From contig JACQEZ010000001.1 in assembly GCA_016200325.1 (NCBI GenBank), positions 186,001 to 250,000 of the forward strand: DNA of 64,000 bases. Reading direction: 5' to 3'. Position 1 is the stretch's first letter; every line of letters begins with the position of its first letter. Positions 41,520-51,219 of this stretch are shown piece after piece. The notes beneath the pieces were generated by a model that was given only the letters and a program-made list of their open reading frames with translations, had not been told where the DNA came from and searched no databases. A program made the translations under genes and the position numbers. The stretch is from Candidatus Manganitrophaceae bacterium (GTDB lineage Bacteria > Nitrospirota > Nitrospiria > SBBL01 > Manganitrophaceae).

Positions 41520-42995
41520 ATGAAGAGAATACTGGGTACTGAAACTGAGTTTGGAATCGCCTCCAAAAACTCTGAATCAATTGATCCTGTTTCGAACTCC
41601 ATTTTCCTGGTCAACAGCTATCCCTATCTCCCCTCTTCTTCCGTGCTTTGGGACTACGAGAATGAAAACCCGCTTCTAGATGCGCGTGGTTTTGAAGCCG
41701 ACGGGGAGAGAGAGCGGCCCGGTCCGGAATATAATCGCCTTCTTAACAAGCTCCTTCCAAATGGAGGCCGTCTCTATGTGGACGGAGCACACCCCGAGTA
41801 TTCGACCCCAGAATGTACGAACGCCAGAGATCTGGTTGCCTTTGAAAAAGCGGGTGAGCGAATTTTAGAAGCCTGTCTTGAAATGGCAAGCCGGTTGAAG
41901 CCGGGCGAGAGTCGCTTCTCCATCTATAAGAATAACACCGACAGCAAGGGGAATAGCTACGGCTACCACGAAAATTATCTGGTCTCGCGGGAGCTCCCCT
42001 TTGAGAAAATTGTCGCGCAACTCACCCCTTTTTTCGTAACCCGCCAGGTCTTTGCCGGCGCCGGGAAGGTCGGCTCCGAAAACAAGACCGAAGCGGCGTC
42101 CTATCAAATCTCCCAGCGGGCCGATTTTTTCGAGGTGTGGGTTGACTTAAATACGATGGTCAAGCGGCCGATCATCAATACGCGCGACGAACCGCATGCG
42201 GATAGCAGCAAGTACCGTCGGCTCCATGTGATCGTCGGCGATGCCAATATGTCGGAGTTTACGACCTATCTTAAGGTCGGCACAACCTCTCTTGTTCTGG
42301 CGATGGTAGAAGAAGGACGAGAGGTCGAAGGGGTTGAGCTGGAGAATCCGGTCCGCGCAATCAAAGAGATTTCGCGTGATCTGACGCTGAAGAAAAAGAT
42401 AAAGCTTTTGAAAGGAGCGGAGTGGAGCGCCATTGAGATTCAGCGCGCCTATCTCGAGCAGGCTGAGATCCACTATGCGAAGAGCGACGATTCGGTGACC
42501 CGAGATCTCCTTGAGAAGTGGCGGATGGTGCTGGATAAGCTGCAGGAGGACCCGATGCAGCTCTCCCGGCATATTGACTGGGTCATTAAAAAAGAACTTA
42601 TTGAATCGTATATCCAACGCAAGGGATGTGATTGGAGAGATCCCCGTGTTTCAATGATGGACCTTCAATATCACGATGTAACCCAGGCGAAGGGACTTTA
42701 TTATGCGCTCGAACGCGGAAACTATGTAGAGCGTCTGATCACGAATGAGATTATCGCGGAAGCCCAGAATACGCCCCCGACCGATACGCGGGCCTTTTTC
42801 CGTGGGACCTGTCTTAAGAAGTTTCCGAAAGAGGTTTATGCCGCCAGCTGGAGCTCGATCTTATTTGATATCGGAAACAGCACGGTTAAGAAGGTTCCTC
42901 TGTTAGATCCGCTGAAGGGGAGTCAAGCCTTGGTCGGGCCTCTTTTAGAGGGAGCAAGGACCGCAGAGGAGCTGCTCGCCATTATTGCAACGTAA
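41520..42995 (+). CDS. dop: Deamidase/depupylase Dop
   Basis: 491 residues, glutamine-synthetase-like fold. GTETEFG (Glu8, Glu10) opens the ATP/metal site, Asp88 (VDGAHPEYSTPE) matches the catalytic aspartate, and between them lies the Dop-specific loop (about 46-76, DYENENPLLDARGFEADG) that is absent from PafA. Dop removes Pup from substrates and, where Pup ends in Gln, deamidates it. Here Pup already ends in Glu, so depupylation would be its main task. ATG 41520 is 10 bases after GGAGG; 35 bases after mpa. Confidence 0.96.
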   Translation: MKRILGTETEFGIASKNSESIDPVSNSIFLVNSYPYLPSSSVLWDYENENPLLDARGFEADGERERPGPEYNRLLNKLLPNGGRLYVDGAHPEYSTPECTNARDLVAFEKAGERILEACLEMASRLKPGESRFSIYKNNTDSKGNSYGYHENYLVSRELPFEKIVAQLTPFFVTRQVFAGAGKVGSENKTEAASYQISQRADFFEVWVDLNTMVKRPIINTRDEPHADSSKYRRLHVIVGDANMSEFTTYLKVGTTSLVLAMVEEGREVEGVELENPVRAIKEISRDLTLKKKIKLLKGAEWSAIEIQRAYLEQAEIHYAKSDDSVTRDLLEKWRMVLDKLQEDPMQLSRHIDWVIKKELIESYIQRKGCDWRDPRVSMMDLQYHDVTQAKGLYYALERGNYVERLITNEIIAEAQNTPPTDTRAFFRGTCLKKFPKEVYAASWSSILFDIGNSTVKKVPLLDPLKGSQALVGPLLEGARTAEELLAIIAT

Positions 42996-43006
42996 GGGGG
43001 TTTCCA

Positions 43007-43207
43007 ATGGCAAAACAGGAAAAAAAGAAAGAGAAGAAAAAAGAGTCGGATAAGAAAGAGGAAGCGGTTACTGCAAATCCGGAAGTAGTCGATAAGGGTA
43101 AAAAAATTAAGGAAGATCTTGACAAGCTCATGGATGAGATCGATGACGTTCTTGAAGAAAACGCAGAGGAATTCGTTAAAAATTATGTGCAAAAGGGAGG
43201 AGAATAG
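43007..43207 (+). CDS. pup: Prokaryotic ubiquitin-like protein Pup
   Basis: 66 residues, mostly disordered. The C-terminal half contains DEIDDVLEENAEEFVKNYVQ followed by KGGE, almost identical to actinobacterial Pup (M. tuberculosis DDVLEENAEDFVRAYVQKGGQ minus a few changes). The terminal residue is Glu, encoded GAA before the TAG, so it can be ligated by PafA directly. The N-terminus is unusually lysine-rich: 11 of the first 20 residues are Lys. It lies between dop and prcB, 11 bases after dop and overlapping the prcB GTG by one base. This is Pup, not the UBact type described from some other Nitrospirota. Confidence 0.96.
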   Translation: MAKQEKKKEKKKESDKKEEAVTANPEVVDKGKKIKEDLDKLMDEIDDVLEENAEEFVKNYVQKGGE

Positions 43208-44004
43208 TGTCGGAGTTCCGATTTCACGATCCGGGTCCCAGCTTCTATCAGCTATTGACGTCACAGCACCCTCAACTTTTGTCTTCGCTCCCAGGCCTTC
43301 TTCCATCTGAAAAAAAAGATTTATCGCAGATGCTCCCACACGGTACAACCGTTTTAGCCCTACGCTACCGGGATGGGGTCGTCATTGCGGGCGATCGAAT
43401 GGCCACGGAAGGTTATTCCGTCTCGGAGCGCCGGATTGAAAAGGTGCACAATTCCGATAAGTACTCCGCCATTGCCATTGCCGGCGCCGCCGGTCCTGCC
43501 TTGGAACTGACGCGTCTTTTTCGGATTGAATTAGAGCATTATGAAAAATTGGAAGGGGCGGAGCTGTCACTGGAAGGAAAGGCGAATAAGCTGTCGCAAA
43601 TGATCAAGGGTAATCTTCCGATGGCGATGCAGGGGTTGGTAGTGATTCCGATTTTTGCAGGGTATGACATTCGTCGCAACGTCGGCCGGATATTTAAATA
43701 TGATATCGCCGGCGGCCAATATGAAGAGATCGAATATTATGCAATCGGCTCCGGCGGAAGAGATGCGCGTGGAACCTTAAAAAAGATTTATAGCAAAGAC
43801 GCCGACCAAGACGGCGCCATCCGTGCCGCGTTGGAAGCATTGTACGATGCGTCCGAAGCCGATATCGCAACGGGGGGGCCTGATCTGATTCGAGGCATTT
43901 TCCCGACCGTAAAGGCGATCAGCGCGCAAGGTATCAGCGATATCTCGGATGCGGAGATCAAGCAGCTGCTCCAGGAGATGATTCAACGACAAGGGGGAGG
44001 ATAG
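43207..44004 (+). CDS. prcB: Proteasome beta subunit PrcB
   Basis: 265 residues. Ntn hydrolase with a 46-residue propeptide ending LPHG; autocleavage exposes Thr47 (TTVLALRYRDGVVIAGDR), the catalytic nucleophile, and the supporting Asp63 and Lys-equivalent lie in the following strands. GAAGPALELTRLF and YAIGSGGRDARGTLKK are typical of the family. GTG at 43207 has GGGAGG six bases upstream. Three bases separate it from prcA. Forms the inner rings of the 20S core. Confidence 0.96.
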   Translation: MSEFRFHDPGPSFYQLLTSQHPQLLSSLPGLLPSEKKDLSQMLPHGTTVLALRYRDGVVIAGDRMATEGYSVSERRIEKVHNSDKYSAIAIAGAAGPALELTRLFRIELEHYEKLEGAELSLEGKANKLSQMIKGNLPMAMQGLVVIPIFAGYDIRRNVGRIFKYDIAGGQYEEIEYYAIGSGGRDARGTLKKIYSKDADQDGAIRAALEALYDASEADIATGGPDLIRGIFPTVKAISAQGISDISDAEIKQLLQEMIQRQGGG

Positions 44005-44007
44005 CCG

Positions 44008-44688
44008 GTGGCAATGCCATACTATGTTTCACCTGAACAGGTGATGCAGGACAAAGCGGAGTATGCCAGAAAGGGCATTTCCAGAGGAAGATCGATTGTT
44101 GCGATGGAGTACGATCAAGGTATTTTGCTGGTCGCCGATAACCCAAGCTCCCTGAGCAAGATTTCCGAGATTTACGATAAAATCGCCTTCGCCGGGGCGG
44201 GCAAATATAGCGAGTTTGAAAATCTCCGGAAAGCGGGCATCCGCCATGCCGACATGAAAGGATATCTCTATAGCCGCGAGGATGTCACTGCGAAATCGCT
44301 GGCCAATTCCTACTCTCAATCGCTCGGTACGATTTTCAGCCAAGAGATGAAGCCGCTGGAGGTAGAGATTCTGGTGGTAGAGGTCGGGAGGGAGAGCGCG
44401 GGAAATGAGATGTATCGGATCTCGTTTGACGGAAGTATCTTCGATGAAAAAGGATTCACCGCGATTGGGGGGAAATCGGAGGCCCTGATCCTTCATTTGA
44501 AGAATCAATACCGTCGCGCTTCTTTAAAGGACGCGCTGCAACTTTCCGTCGAGGCGATTGAATCGGCCTACAATCAGACGACGAGCCCCGCGGGCTTAGA
44601 GGTCGCGACGTTGGATCGCGGGCGTCCCGGCCGGATGTTCCGGCGGCTTGGAGCAAAAGAATTGACGGAGCTGCTACAGAAAGAATAA
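44008..44688 (+). CDS. prcA: Proteasome alpha subunit PrcA
   Basis: 226 residues. Outer ring subunit of the 20S core; it lacks a catalytic threonine and carries the gating N-terminus, here MAMPYYVSPEQVMQDKAEYARKG. The family motifs GRSIVAMEYDQGILLVADN, KIAFAGAGKYSEFENLRKAGI and GSIFDEKGFTAIGGKSEAL are present. GTG at 44008 follows GGAGG by six bases. Six bases separate it from pafA. Confidence 0.96.
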   Translation: MAMPYYVSPEQVMQDKAEYARKGISRGRSIVAMEYDQGILLVADNPSSLSKISEIYDKIAFAGAGKYSEFENLRKAGIRHADMKGYLYSREDVTAKSLANSYSQSLGTIFSQEMKPLEVEILVVEVGRESAGNEMYRISFDGSIFDEKGFTAIGGKSEALILHLKNQYRRASLKDALQLSVEAIESAYNQTTSPAGLEVATLDRGRPGRMFRRLGAKELTELLQKE

Positions 44689-44694
44689 GGACGA

Positions 44695-46065
44695 ATGAAA
44701 AACCGAATTTTTGGTCTTGAAAACGAGTATGGATTGATCTTCTCCCCGAATGGAAAGGTCTATCTTCCGATGGAGAAGATCTTGGGCTATATTTTTGAAG
44801 GGTTGATCCCCAACAGCTGGCCGTCCAACGCCTTCTTGGTGAACGGGGCCCGTTTCTATCAAGACACCGGTTGTCATCCGGAGTATTCCACTCCGGAATG
44901 TGATAATATTTTTGACTTGGTGGTGCACGACAAAGCCGGAGAGCGGCTCCTGGAGTCGTGTCTTCCCATCGCGGAAAAGCGACTGAAGGAGGAGGGACTC
45001 TCCGGGGAGATTTACATCTTTAAAAATAACACCGACTCAATGGGAAACACCTATGGCTGCCATGAGAATTACCTCATGCGGCGCGATCTTGATTTTTGGA
45101 AGGTCACAGAACAGCTGATTCCCTTCTTCGTGACCCGGCAGATCTACAGCGGCTCCGGTAAGGTCCTGAAGGTCTCCGGAAAAAGCCACTACTTCATCTC
45201 GCAGCGGGCGCAACATATTCATGAGAAGACCTCGTCGTCGACGACCTCCTCCAGGAGCATCATCAACACGCGGGATGAGCCGCATGCCGATGCCGAAAAA
45301 TACCGCCGCCTCCATATCATCGTCGGCGACTCCAATATGTCGGAGTATGCAACCTATCTCAAGGTCGGAACGACGGCGCTGGTCCTCTCGATGATTGAAG
45401 AGGGCTTCAACGTCGTCGGATTGGAGCTGGAAGATCCGGTGAAGGCGATGCGGGAGATCTCGCGCGATCTGACCCTAAAAAAGCGGGTTCGCTTGGAAGG
45501 GGGAAAAGAGATGACTGCGATCGAGATCCAGCGGATCTACCTGGAGAAGGCGAAAGAGTATGTCGCTTCGGAAGATGAAGATGAGGTCAGCTACGATATT
45601 TTGGAGCGATGGGAGTATGTGCTCAACGAGCTTGAAGAAGATCCGAGCCGCCTTTCGCGCGAGCTCGACTGGGTCATCAAGAGAGAGCTGATCAGCTCTT
45701 ACATGGATCGGAAGGGGTGCGGCTGGGATGACCCGCGGGTGGCGATGATGGACCTTCAATATCATGATGTTAATCAAAGCCGCGGGCTTTATTCACTCTT
45801 GTGCCGCCAAGATATGGTGGAGCGGATTGCGACCGAGGAAGATATTCAACGTGCTGTCCAAAATCCGCCGCAGACGACCCGCGCAAAAGTCCGGGGCGAT
45901 TTTATCCGGTTTGCCAAAGAAAAGAACCGCTCCTACACCGTCGATTGGACTTACCTGAAATTGAATGGATACTGGGAAGAGACGATCCTCTGCATGGATC
46001 CATTCTGCTCCGCCAACCAGCGTGTAAAGGAACTCATTGCCGCCGCATCGCCTCCCAGCAAATAG
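44695..46065 (+). CDS. pafA: Pup-protein ligase PafA
   Basis: 456 residues. Uses ATP to join the C-terminal Glu of Pup to lysines on target proteins. FGLENEYGL (Glu9) and QDTGCHPEYSTPEC with Asp57, the catalytic base, are conserved, as are IFKNNTDSMGNTYGCHENYL, INTRDEPHADAEKYRRLHI and DLQYHDVNQSRGLY. The Dop-type loop is absent, which separates it from the paralogue at 41520. ATG at 44695. Confidence 0.97.
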   Translation: MKNRIFGLENEYGLIFSPNGKVYLPMEKILGYIFEGLIPNSWPSNAFLVNGARFYQDTGCHPEYSTPECDNIFDLVVHDKAGERLLESCLPIAEKRLKEEGLSGEIYIFKNNTDSMGNTYGCHENYLMRRDLDFWKVTEQLIPFFVTRQIYSGSGKVLKVSGKSHYFISQRAQHIHEKTSSSTTSSRSIINTRDEPHADAEKYRRLHIIVGDSNMSEYATYLKVGTTALVLSMIEEGFNVVGLELEDPVKAMREISRDLTLKKRVRLEGGKEMTAIEIQRIYLEKAKEYVASEDEDEVSYDILERWEYVLNELEEDPSRLSRELDWVIKRELISSYMDRKGCGWDDPRVAMMDLQYHDVNQSRGLYSLLCRQDMVERIATEEDIQRAVQNPPQTTRAKVRGDFIRFAKEKNRSYTVDWTYLKLNGYWEETILCMDPFCSANQRVKELIAAASPPSK

Positions 46066-46930
46066 TCCGATCGGGACGTTTATCCTCCGCCTCTTAGTTA
46101 TTATTTCCCTCTGTTCCACCCCGCTCACGGTAGTATCCCAAGCCGATGAGGCGACCCCGATTCAGGTCAAGCAGGGGGACATCGCCTATCTAACGCTTAA
46201 ACTGGAACCGGAAGTCCAATCGGTCAGGGGGAAATTCTTAAACGAGTCAATTCCCTTTTTTAAAAAGGGAGAAGGTGAATTCGCCGCCATCATCGGGATT
46301 GACCTCGCCCAAGCGGTCGGTCCGCAACCCCTCTCAGTGACCTGGAAAAAAGGGGGATCGATCGGAACCGAAAAGTATCTCCTCCATATTGTCCCCGCCT
46401 CCTTCGGGACGGAGAAGCTGACCCTTCCGAAGAAAATGGTCGATCTCGATCCGCCAACGCTGGCAAGGGTGGAGCGGGAGAAGCAACAGATGCTGACCCT
46501 CTTCGATACGAGCGCCGGGCAGCGGTTGTGGGAGGGGGATTTCGTTGTGCCGACCGAGGGAAAAATTCGGGGGAGCTTCGGCCAAAGCCGGATCATGAAT
46601 GGGCAGCCGCGGAATCCCCATACCGGCGAAGATATCAGCGCCCCGCTCGGCGCCCCGGTATTGGCATCAAACGGAGGGAAGGTCATCATGGTCGGCGACT
46701 ACTATTTCAATGGAAATTCGATTGTCATCGATCACGGCCTCGGCCTTTTTAGCATGTACTTTCACCTTTCCAAGATTGCCGTGAAGGAAGGGGATCAGGT
46801 CGTCAAAGGCCAGACGATCGGCTCCGTCGGCCAGTCCGGTCGGGCGACCGGCCCGCATCTGCATTGGGGGATGCGGCTCAACGGCGCTCGGGTCAATCCG
46901 TTCTCTTTGGTAGAGAAGAAGCTCGGCTGA
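46037..46930 (+). CDS. M23-family metallopeptidase (LytM/peptidoglycan endopeptidase)
   Basis: 297 residues from a TTG at 46037, which sits inside the pafA end (29-base overlap) and has AAAGGAA about five bases upstream. A signal-like hydrophobic segment (about 16-33) is followed by a beta domain and an M23 catalytic domain with HTGED (His195, Asp199) and HLH (His274, His276), all zinc and catalytic residues present. Such enzymes cut peptide bridges in peptidoglycan. Its frame overlap with pafA places it in the proteasome operon; a functional link is not known. Confidence 0.92.
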   Translation: MPPHRLPANSPIGTFILRLLVIISLCSTPLTVVSQADEATPIQVKQGDIAYLTLKLEPEVQSVRGKFLNESIPFFKKGEGEFAAIIGIDLAQAVGPQPLSVTWKKGGSIGTEKYLLHIVPASFGTEKLTLPKKMVDLDPPTLARVEREKQQMLTLFDTSAGQRLWEGDFVVPTEGKIRGSFGQSRIMNGQPRNPHTGEDISAPLGAPVLASNGGKVIMVGDYYFNGNSIVIDHGLGLFSMYFHLSKIAVKEGDQVVKGQTIGSVGQSGRATGPHLHWGMRLNGARVNPFSLVEKKLG

Positions 46931-46962
46931 ATCGGAAGATTCTCCGCCTTGCAGGAGTGAAG

Positions 46963-47523
46963 ATGCGCGAAAGTGGCATTCCTGAAAATCATCCTCTCCG
47001 TCTTTATTTTCTCATTTTGACGGAAAAGAATTTTCATCAAAAATTAAATTGGGCCGATCCTTTCGTCAGCGAGTATATCTCGAACCTGCTTCTCTATTTC
47101 ACCCGGACCGACGCGCTTTATGCCATCCGAAACAGCCAAGAAAGCCGGGTCGATACAGTTGCGGAAATGTTGATGGAAGGAGATCTGATGCTTCATGCCA
47201 AGACGATCGAGCGGGAGTGGGAGGTCCACCGCCACATCGGCGATTATACCCTGTTCATGAGCGGTCTTTTCCCGGAGTATTTAAAGCGGATTCAAATGGA
47301 TCAGAGCATCGTCCACCCTGATTTCTTGCTCGATTACGTTCGGATCGGAAAGCGGTCGTATCGGCGGGCGGCCGAATTCGACTATGGCCGCTTTAAAAAG
47401 TGGACCCTGCTCTACAAAAAGCTCGCTGAAAACTTTGAAATGTGCATCGCCGGTTTGGGATTGATTAAAGAGGAGTTGGAACGGACGCGAGAATGGCAGT
47501 TCAAAAAGCAAATTCTAAGCTGA
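46963..47523 (+). CDS. Unknown helical protein in the proteasome operon
   Basis: 186 residues from ATG 46963, with AGGAG seven bases upstream (an in-frame earlier ATG lacks a site). Sequence is rich in aromatic and charged residues, predicted mainly alpha-helical, no signal peptide and no membrane segment. I do not recognise a family. It begins RESGIPENHPLRLYFLI and ends LERTREWQFKKQILS. It lies between the M23 gene and the PilZ gene with short gaps, so is probably co-transcribed with the proteasome genes. Its function is unknown. Confidence 0.85.
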   Translation: MRESGIPENHPLRLYFLILTEKNFHQKLNWADPFVSEYISNLLLYFTRTDALYAIRNSQESRVDTVAEMLMEGDLMLHAKTIEREWEVHRHIGDYTLFMSGLFPEYLKRIQMDQSIVHPDFLLDYVRIGKRSYRRAAEFDYGRFKKWTLLYKKLAENFEMCIAGLGLIKEELERTREWQFKKQILS

Positions 47524-47526
47524 TCC

Positions 47527-47856
47527 ATGGAAAAAAGACAAAAGCAGCGTACGCTGAAGAGATTGTTCGTCCGGTTCGGCAACGAAAAACCGGAGCATAT
47601 CGGATTTACGCATGACCTCTCCGCAACCGGCATCTTCTTAAAGACCAACACCGTTTTTCCTCCCAATACCCGTCTTCAAATAGAGTTGACCCTGCCGGAC
47701 GAAACGGTCCTCTGCTGCCGCGGCATTGTCATGTGGGCAAAGCGCATTCCCCCTGCCTTAAATCGGATGGTCCAAAAACATGGAATGGGGGTCCGCCTTC
47801 TTGAAATTCCGGAGGCTTATAAAGCGCTGATCGATCGGCTCAATATTAAGTTGTAA
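47527..47856 (+). CDS. PilZ-domain protein
   Basis: 109 residues, a single PilZ domain. The c-di-GMP-binding RxxxR is present as RLFVR (about 12-16) and the second motif as DLSATGIF (about 29-36). The rest (FPPNTRLQIELTLPDE, CCRGIVMWAKRI) is the usual beta barrel. Likely binds cyclic di-GMP; the output partner is unknown. Three bases after the unknown protein, so the last gene of the proteasome operon; it meets the minus-strand SurA-like gene head to head at its end. Confidence 0.9.
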   Translation: MEKRQKQRTLKRLFVRFGNEKPEHIGFTHDLSATGIFLKTNTVFPPNTRLQIELTLPDETVLCCRGIVMWAKRIPPALNRMVQKHGMGVRLLEIPEAYKALIDRLNIKL

Positions 47857-47884
47857 GCGTGTTGAAGCTGAGCCCGCGGGAAAA

Positions 47885-48562
47885 TTAGAGGAGTTCTTCT
47901 TTTACGTTGATTGAGGCTTTTTGCCTCAAGGCGAGAGTGTAGCCGTTCAGCGCGCGTTGCTTCTTTTGGAAGAGAAGATCCGAGGCGGCACGGTCGGGAT
48001 CGGGGTTCGCGGGGTTGCTCTTTTTCGCTTCTTCCTCTTCGGTCGGGGTTAAAGCGACCGACTCTTTCACCAATGTCTTTGCTTTGTCGATCAGGAGCTC
48101 TTCCCGGTGTTGCCGTTCGAACCCTTCGGGGCTATAATGCTCGAGGGCGAGGACGCGGCGATAGAGGTCGGAATCAAATTTCCCCTCTTTTTGAAATCCG
48201 GGAAGCTGCGTAATCGATCGTTTCAGCTCTTCATCGCTGACCGCCAACTTCATCTGTTGAGCCTCGCGAAGCCAGAGCTTCCGATCGACCAGCTCATCGA
48301 TGACCCGTTTTCGGAGGTCTTTGTCATCATATTTGTCCTGAAAGATTTCCCGGTAAAAATTGGACGCATTCTGATAGGCGCGATGATATTCTTCAAGGTG
48401 AATCGGCGTGCGATCGACCTGGGCGATGGTGTTCTCGTTTTCATGACCTCCGCCGAATCCAACCCAGCCCATCGTCACAGTGAACGCAACCGCCAGTCCC
48501 CCCATAATGATCCGGAAGAACCAAGGATTTTCAATGGCCCCTTTTCGAATGACTTTCAGCAT
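47885..48562 (-). CDS. SurA/PpiD N-terminal-domain protein without PPIase domain
   Basis: 225 residues: basic N-terminus, one membrane helix (about 14-33), then a SurA_N-type helical domain (AQVDRTPIHLEEYHRAYQN, DDKDLRKRVIDELVDRKLWLREA and EELKRSITQLPGFQKEGKF). PpiD and SurA go on with parvulin PPIase domains; here the protein ends soon after, with a charged tail. It may be a chaperone of periplasmic or membrane-associated folding that relies on helix contacts alone. Convergent with the PilZ gene; start ATG 48562. Confidence 0.85.
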   Translation of the reverse strand: MLKVIRKGAIENPWFFRIIMGGLAVAFTVTMGWVGFGGGHENENTIAQVDRTPIHLEEYHRAYQNASNFYREIFQDKYDDKDLRKRVIDELVDRKLWLREAQQMKLAVSDEELKRSITQLPGFQKEGKFDSDLYRRVLALEHYSPEGFERQHREELLIDKAKTLVKESVALTPTEEEEAKKSNPANPDPDRAASDLLFQKKQRALNGYTLALRQKASINVKEELL

Positions 48563-48648
48563 TTCTCCTCCTGTTTGCGGGGGTCAGCATAACACCAGAT
48601 CTTCAAAAAAGCAACCTGATCCGCTTGATCACAATCACGACAATTTTC

Positions 48649-48676
48649 TTGAAACAATTTTTTTTTAAGTTATAAT
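48649..48676 (+). promoter_or_regulatory. Promoter before the RDD/mre gene run
   Basis: TTGAAA (48649-48654) and perfect TATAAT (48671-48676) with a 16-base spacer, about 17 bases before the RDD start, so a short leader. Confidence 0.7.
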
Positions 48677-48692
48677 CATCTATTTATGGCGA

Positions 48693-49175
48693 ATGATGGC
48701 TGAACGAAAGGTCCTTGGGTTGACGGAGCAGGACGAGGAGGTCGCCGGTCCTTGGGTTTATCCCAAAGCAAGCGTGCTTCATCGGGTGATCGCTAAATTT
48801 CTCGACTTTTTGATCATCGCCGCCATTTATGAAATTCCGCTTCGAGTCTCCTTCTTGGGCGGACTTTTCTACCTTTTAATCGCAGACGGTTTTGCCGAGG
48901 GGAGGAGCGTCGGAAAGCAGCTGATCGGTCTTCAAGCGATCACACCGACCACTCGGAAGAAGGCCTCCTTCAAAGAATCGATCATCCGCAATTTCCCACT
49001 GGCGATCGCCTATTTGATTTTTTACCTTCCTTATATCGGTTGGCTCTTTTCATCGATGATCGTCGGATTCGAATTGCTCTTAATGATTGGGAATCCCAAA
49101 GGGTTGCGTGTCGGAGATGAATTGGCCAAAACGCAGGTGCTCGACTATACTGTATTCGAATCCTTAGAAAAATAG
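48693..49175 (+). CDS. RDD-family membrane protein
   Basis: 160 residues. RDD proteins have an N-terminal RD in the first helix; here FLDFLII (about residues 36-42) follows VYPKASVLHRVIAK, with later helices (about 50-65, 96-115, 120-135). The DGFAEGRSVGKQLIGLQAI motif of the family is at about 64-82. Function of RDD proteins is unclear, often thought to be transport or membrane-related. It directly precedes mreB. Confidence 0.88.
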   Translation: MMAERKVLGLTEQDEEVAGPWVYPKASVLHRVIAKFLDFLIIAAIYEIPLRVSFLGGLFYLLIADGFAEGRSVGKQLIGLQAITPTTRKKASFKESIIRNFPLAIAYLIFYLPYIGWLFSSMIVGFELLLMIGNPKGLRVGDELAKTQVLDYTVFESLEK

Positions 49176-49181
49176 TTTTGA

Positions 49182-50240
<1,059 letters not shown>

Positions 50241-50301
50241 GCTGAAAGGTTTTCATGGTCATGGCAGCAGGCCTAATAAAAGGGTATTTCAGGAACACTC
50301 C

Positions 50302-51165
50302 GTGATTTCACGAATAGGTCGACGCATGATTCGTCGGAGAAGTATCTACAAGCGCTTCCTCGTCCTCTCCTTTGTCCTCGGCTTGACGATCATTTTCATC
50401 TCACCCGAACTCCAGAAGAAACCGCTCCGGTGGCTGGAAATTCCCATCGGCGGGCTCGTCTACTACGTTCAGAATGGGACGTCCTCGGTCTTGAACGGCG
50501 TCGGCGGAATTTGGAAGGGCTATGTCGGCCTCATTCATGTTCGGGAAGAGAATGAGCGTCTTCGGATAGAGATGGATCGGCTTCGGGGAGAGAACAATCA
50601 ACTGAAGGAAGACGGCGCGTTGGCCCAACGGCTTCAATCGATTTTAAATTATAAACAGAGTGTGCCGGTCGGCATGGTCACCGCGGGGGTGATCGGTCGA
50701 GAGCCGACCCACTGGTATCGAAGTGTGATCATCAATAAAGGCGATGCCGACGGGATCAAAGTCGATATGGGGGTCATCACCCCGCAAGGGGTGGTGGGGA
50801 AGATCATCAAGACCGGACCCCATCATGCCCAGGTTCTTTTGATGACCGATCGAAGCAGCGCCGTCGCCGCCGTGGTTCAGCGCACCCGCGATGAGGGGAT
50901 CGTCCAGGGGATGGAGGAGGGGACGCTTCGGCTGAAGTACCTTCCTCATTTTTCGGAGGTCACGGTGGGAGATGCGGTCGTTACCTCCGGCTTGGAGGGG
51001 AGTTTTATAAAAGGGCTGAAGATCGGTGAGATCGAGAAGGTCGAGAAGAAAGAACATGAGCTCTTTCTTCAGGTTAAATTGGCCCCCCAGATCGATTTTG
51101 GGAAATTGGAAGAGGTCTTGATCATCACCTCTACCGCCGAGAAGGGCGGGAAAGCGGGTTCTTAA
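50302..51165 (+). CDS. mreC: Rod-shape-determining protein MreC
   Basis: 287 residues: short cytoplasmic part, membrane helix (about 18-34), periplasmic coiled coil (about 62-98, REENERLRIEMDRLRGENNQLKE) and two beta-barrel domains with the MreC signature GVVGKIIKTGPHHAQVLLMTD. Bitopic scaffold that activates PBP2/RodA. GTG at 50302 has AGGA about 7 bases upstream; ATG 50326 is possible. Confidence 0.95.
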   Translation: MISRIGRRMIRRRSIYKRFLVLSFVLGLTIIFISPELQKKPLRWLEIPIGGLVYYVQNGTSSVLNGVGGIWKGYVGLIHVREENERLRIEMDRLRGENNQLKEDGALAQRLQSILNYKQSVPVGMVTAGVIGREPTHWYRSVIINKGDADGIKVDMGVITPQGVVGKIIKTGPHHAQVLLMTDRSSAVAAVVQRTRDEGIVQGMEEGTLRLKYLPHFSEVTVGDAVVTSGLEGSFIKGLKIGEIEKVEKKEHELFLQVKLAPQIDFGKLEEVLIITSTAEKGGKAGS

Positions 51166-51219
51166 GATGCCGCGGAGCAGTCCGAATCGAACCGACCTGG
51201 AAAAGGAAACCGGGCTAAA

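Noticed and set aside
43007-43207. Reading the small protein as UBact instead of Pup
   Set aside because: The C-terminal core and KGGE end match Pup closely.
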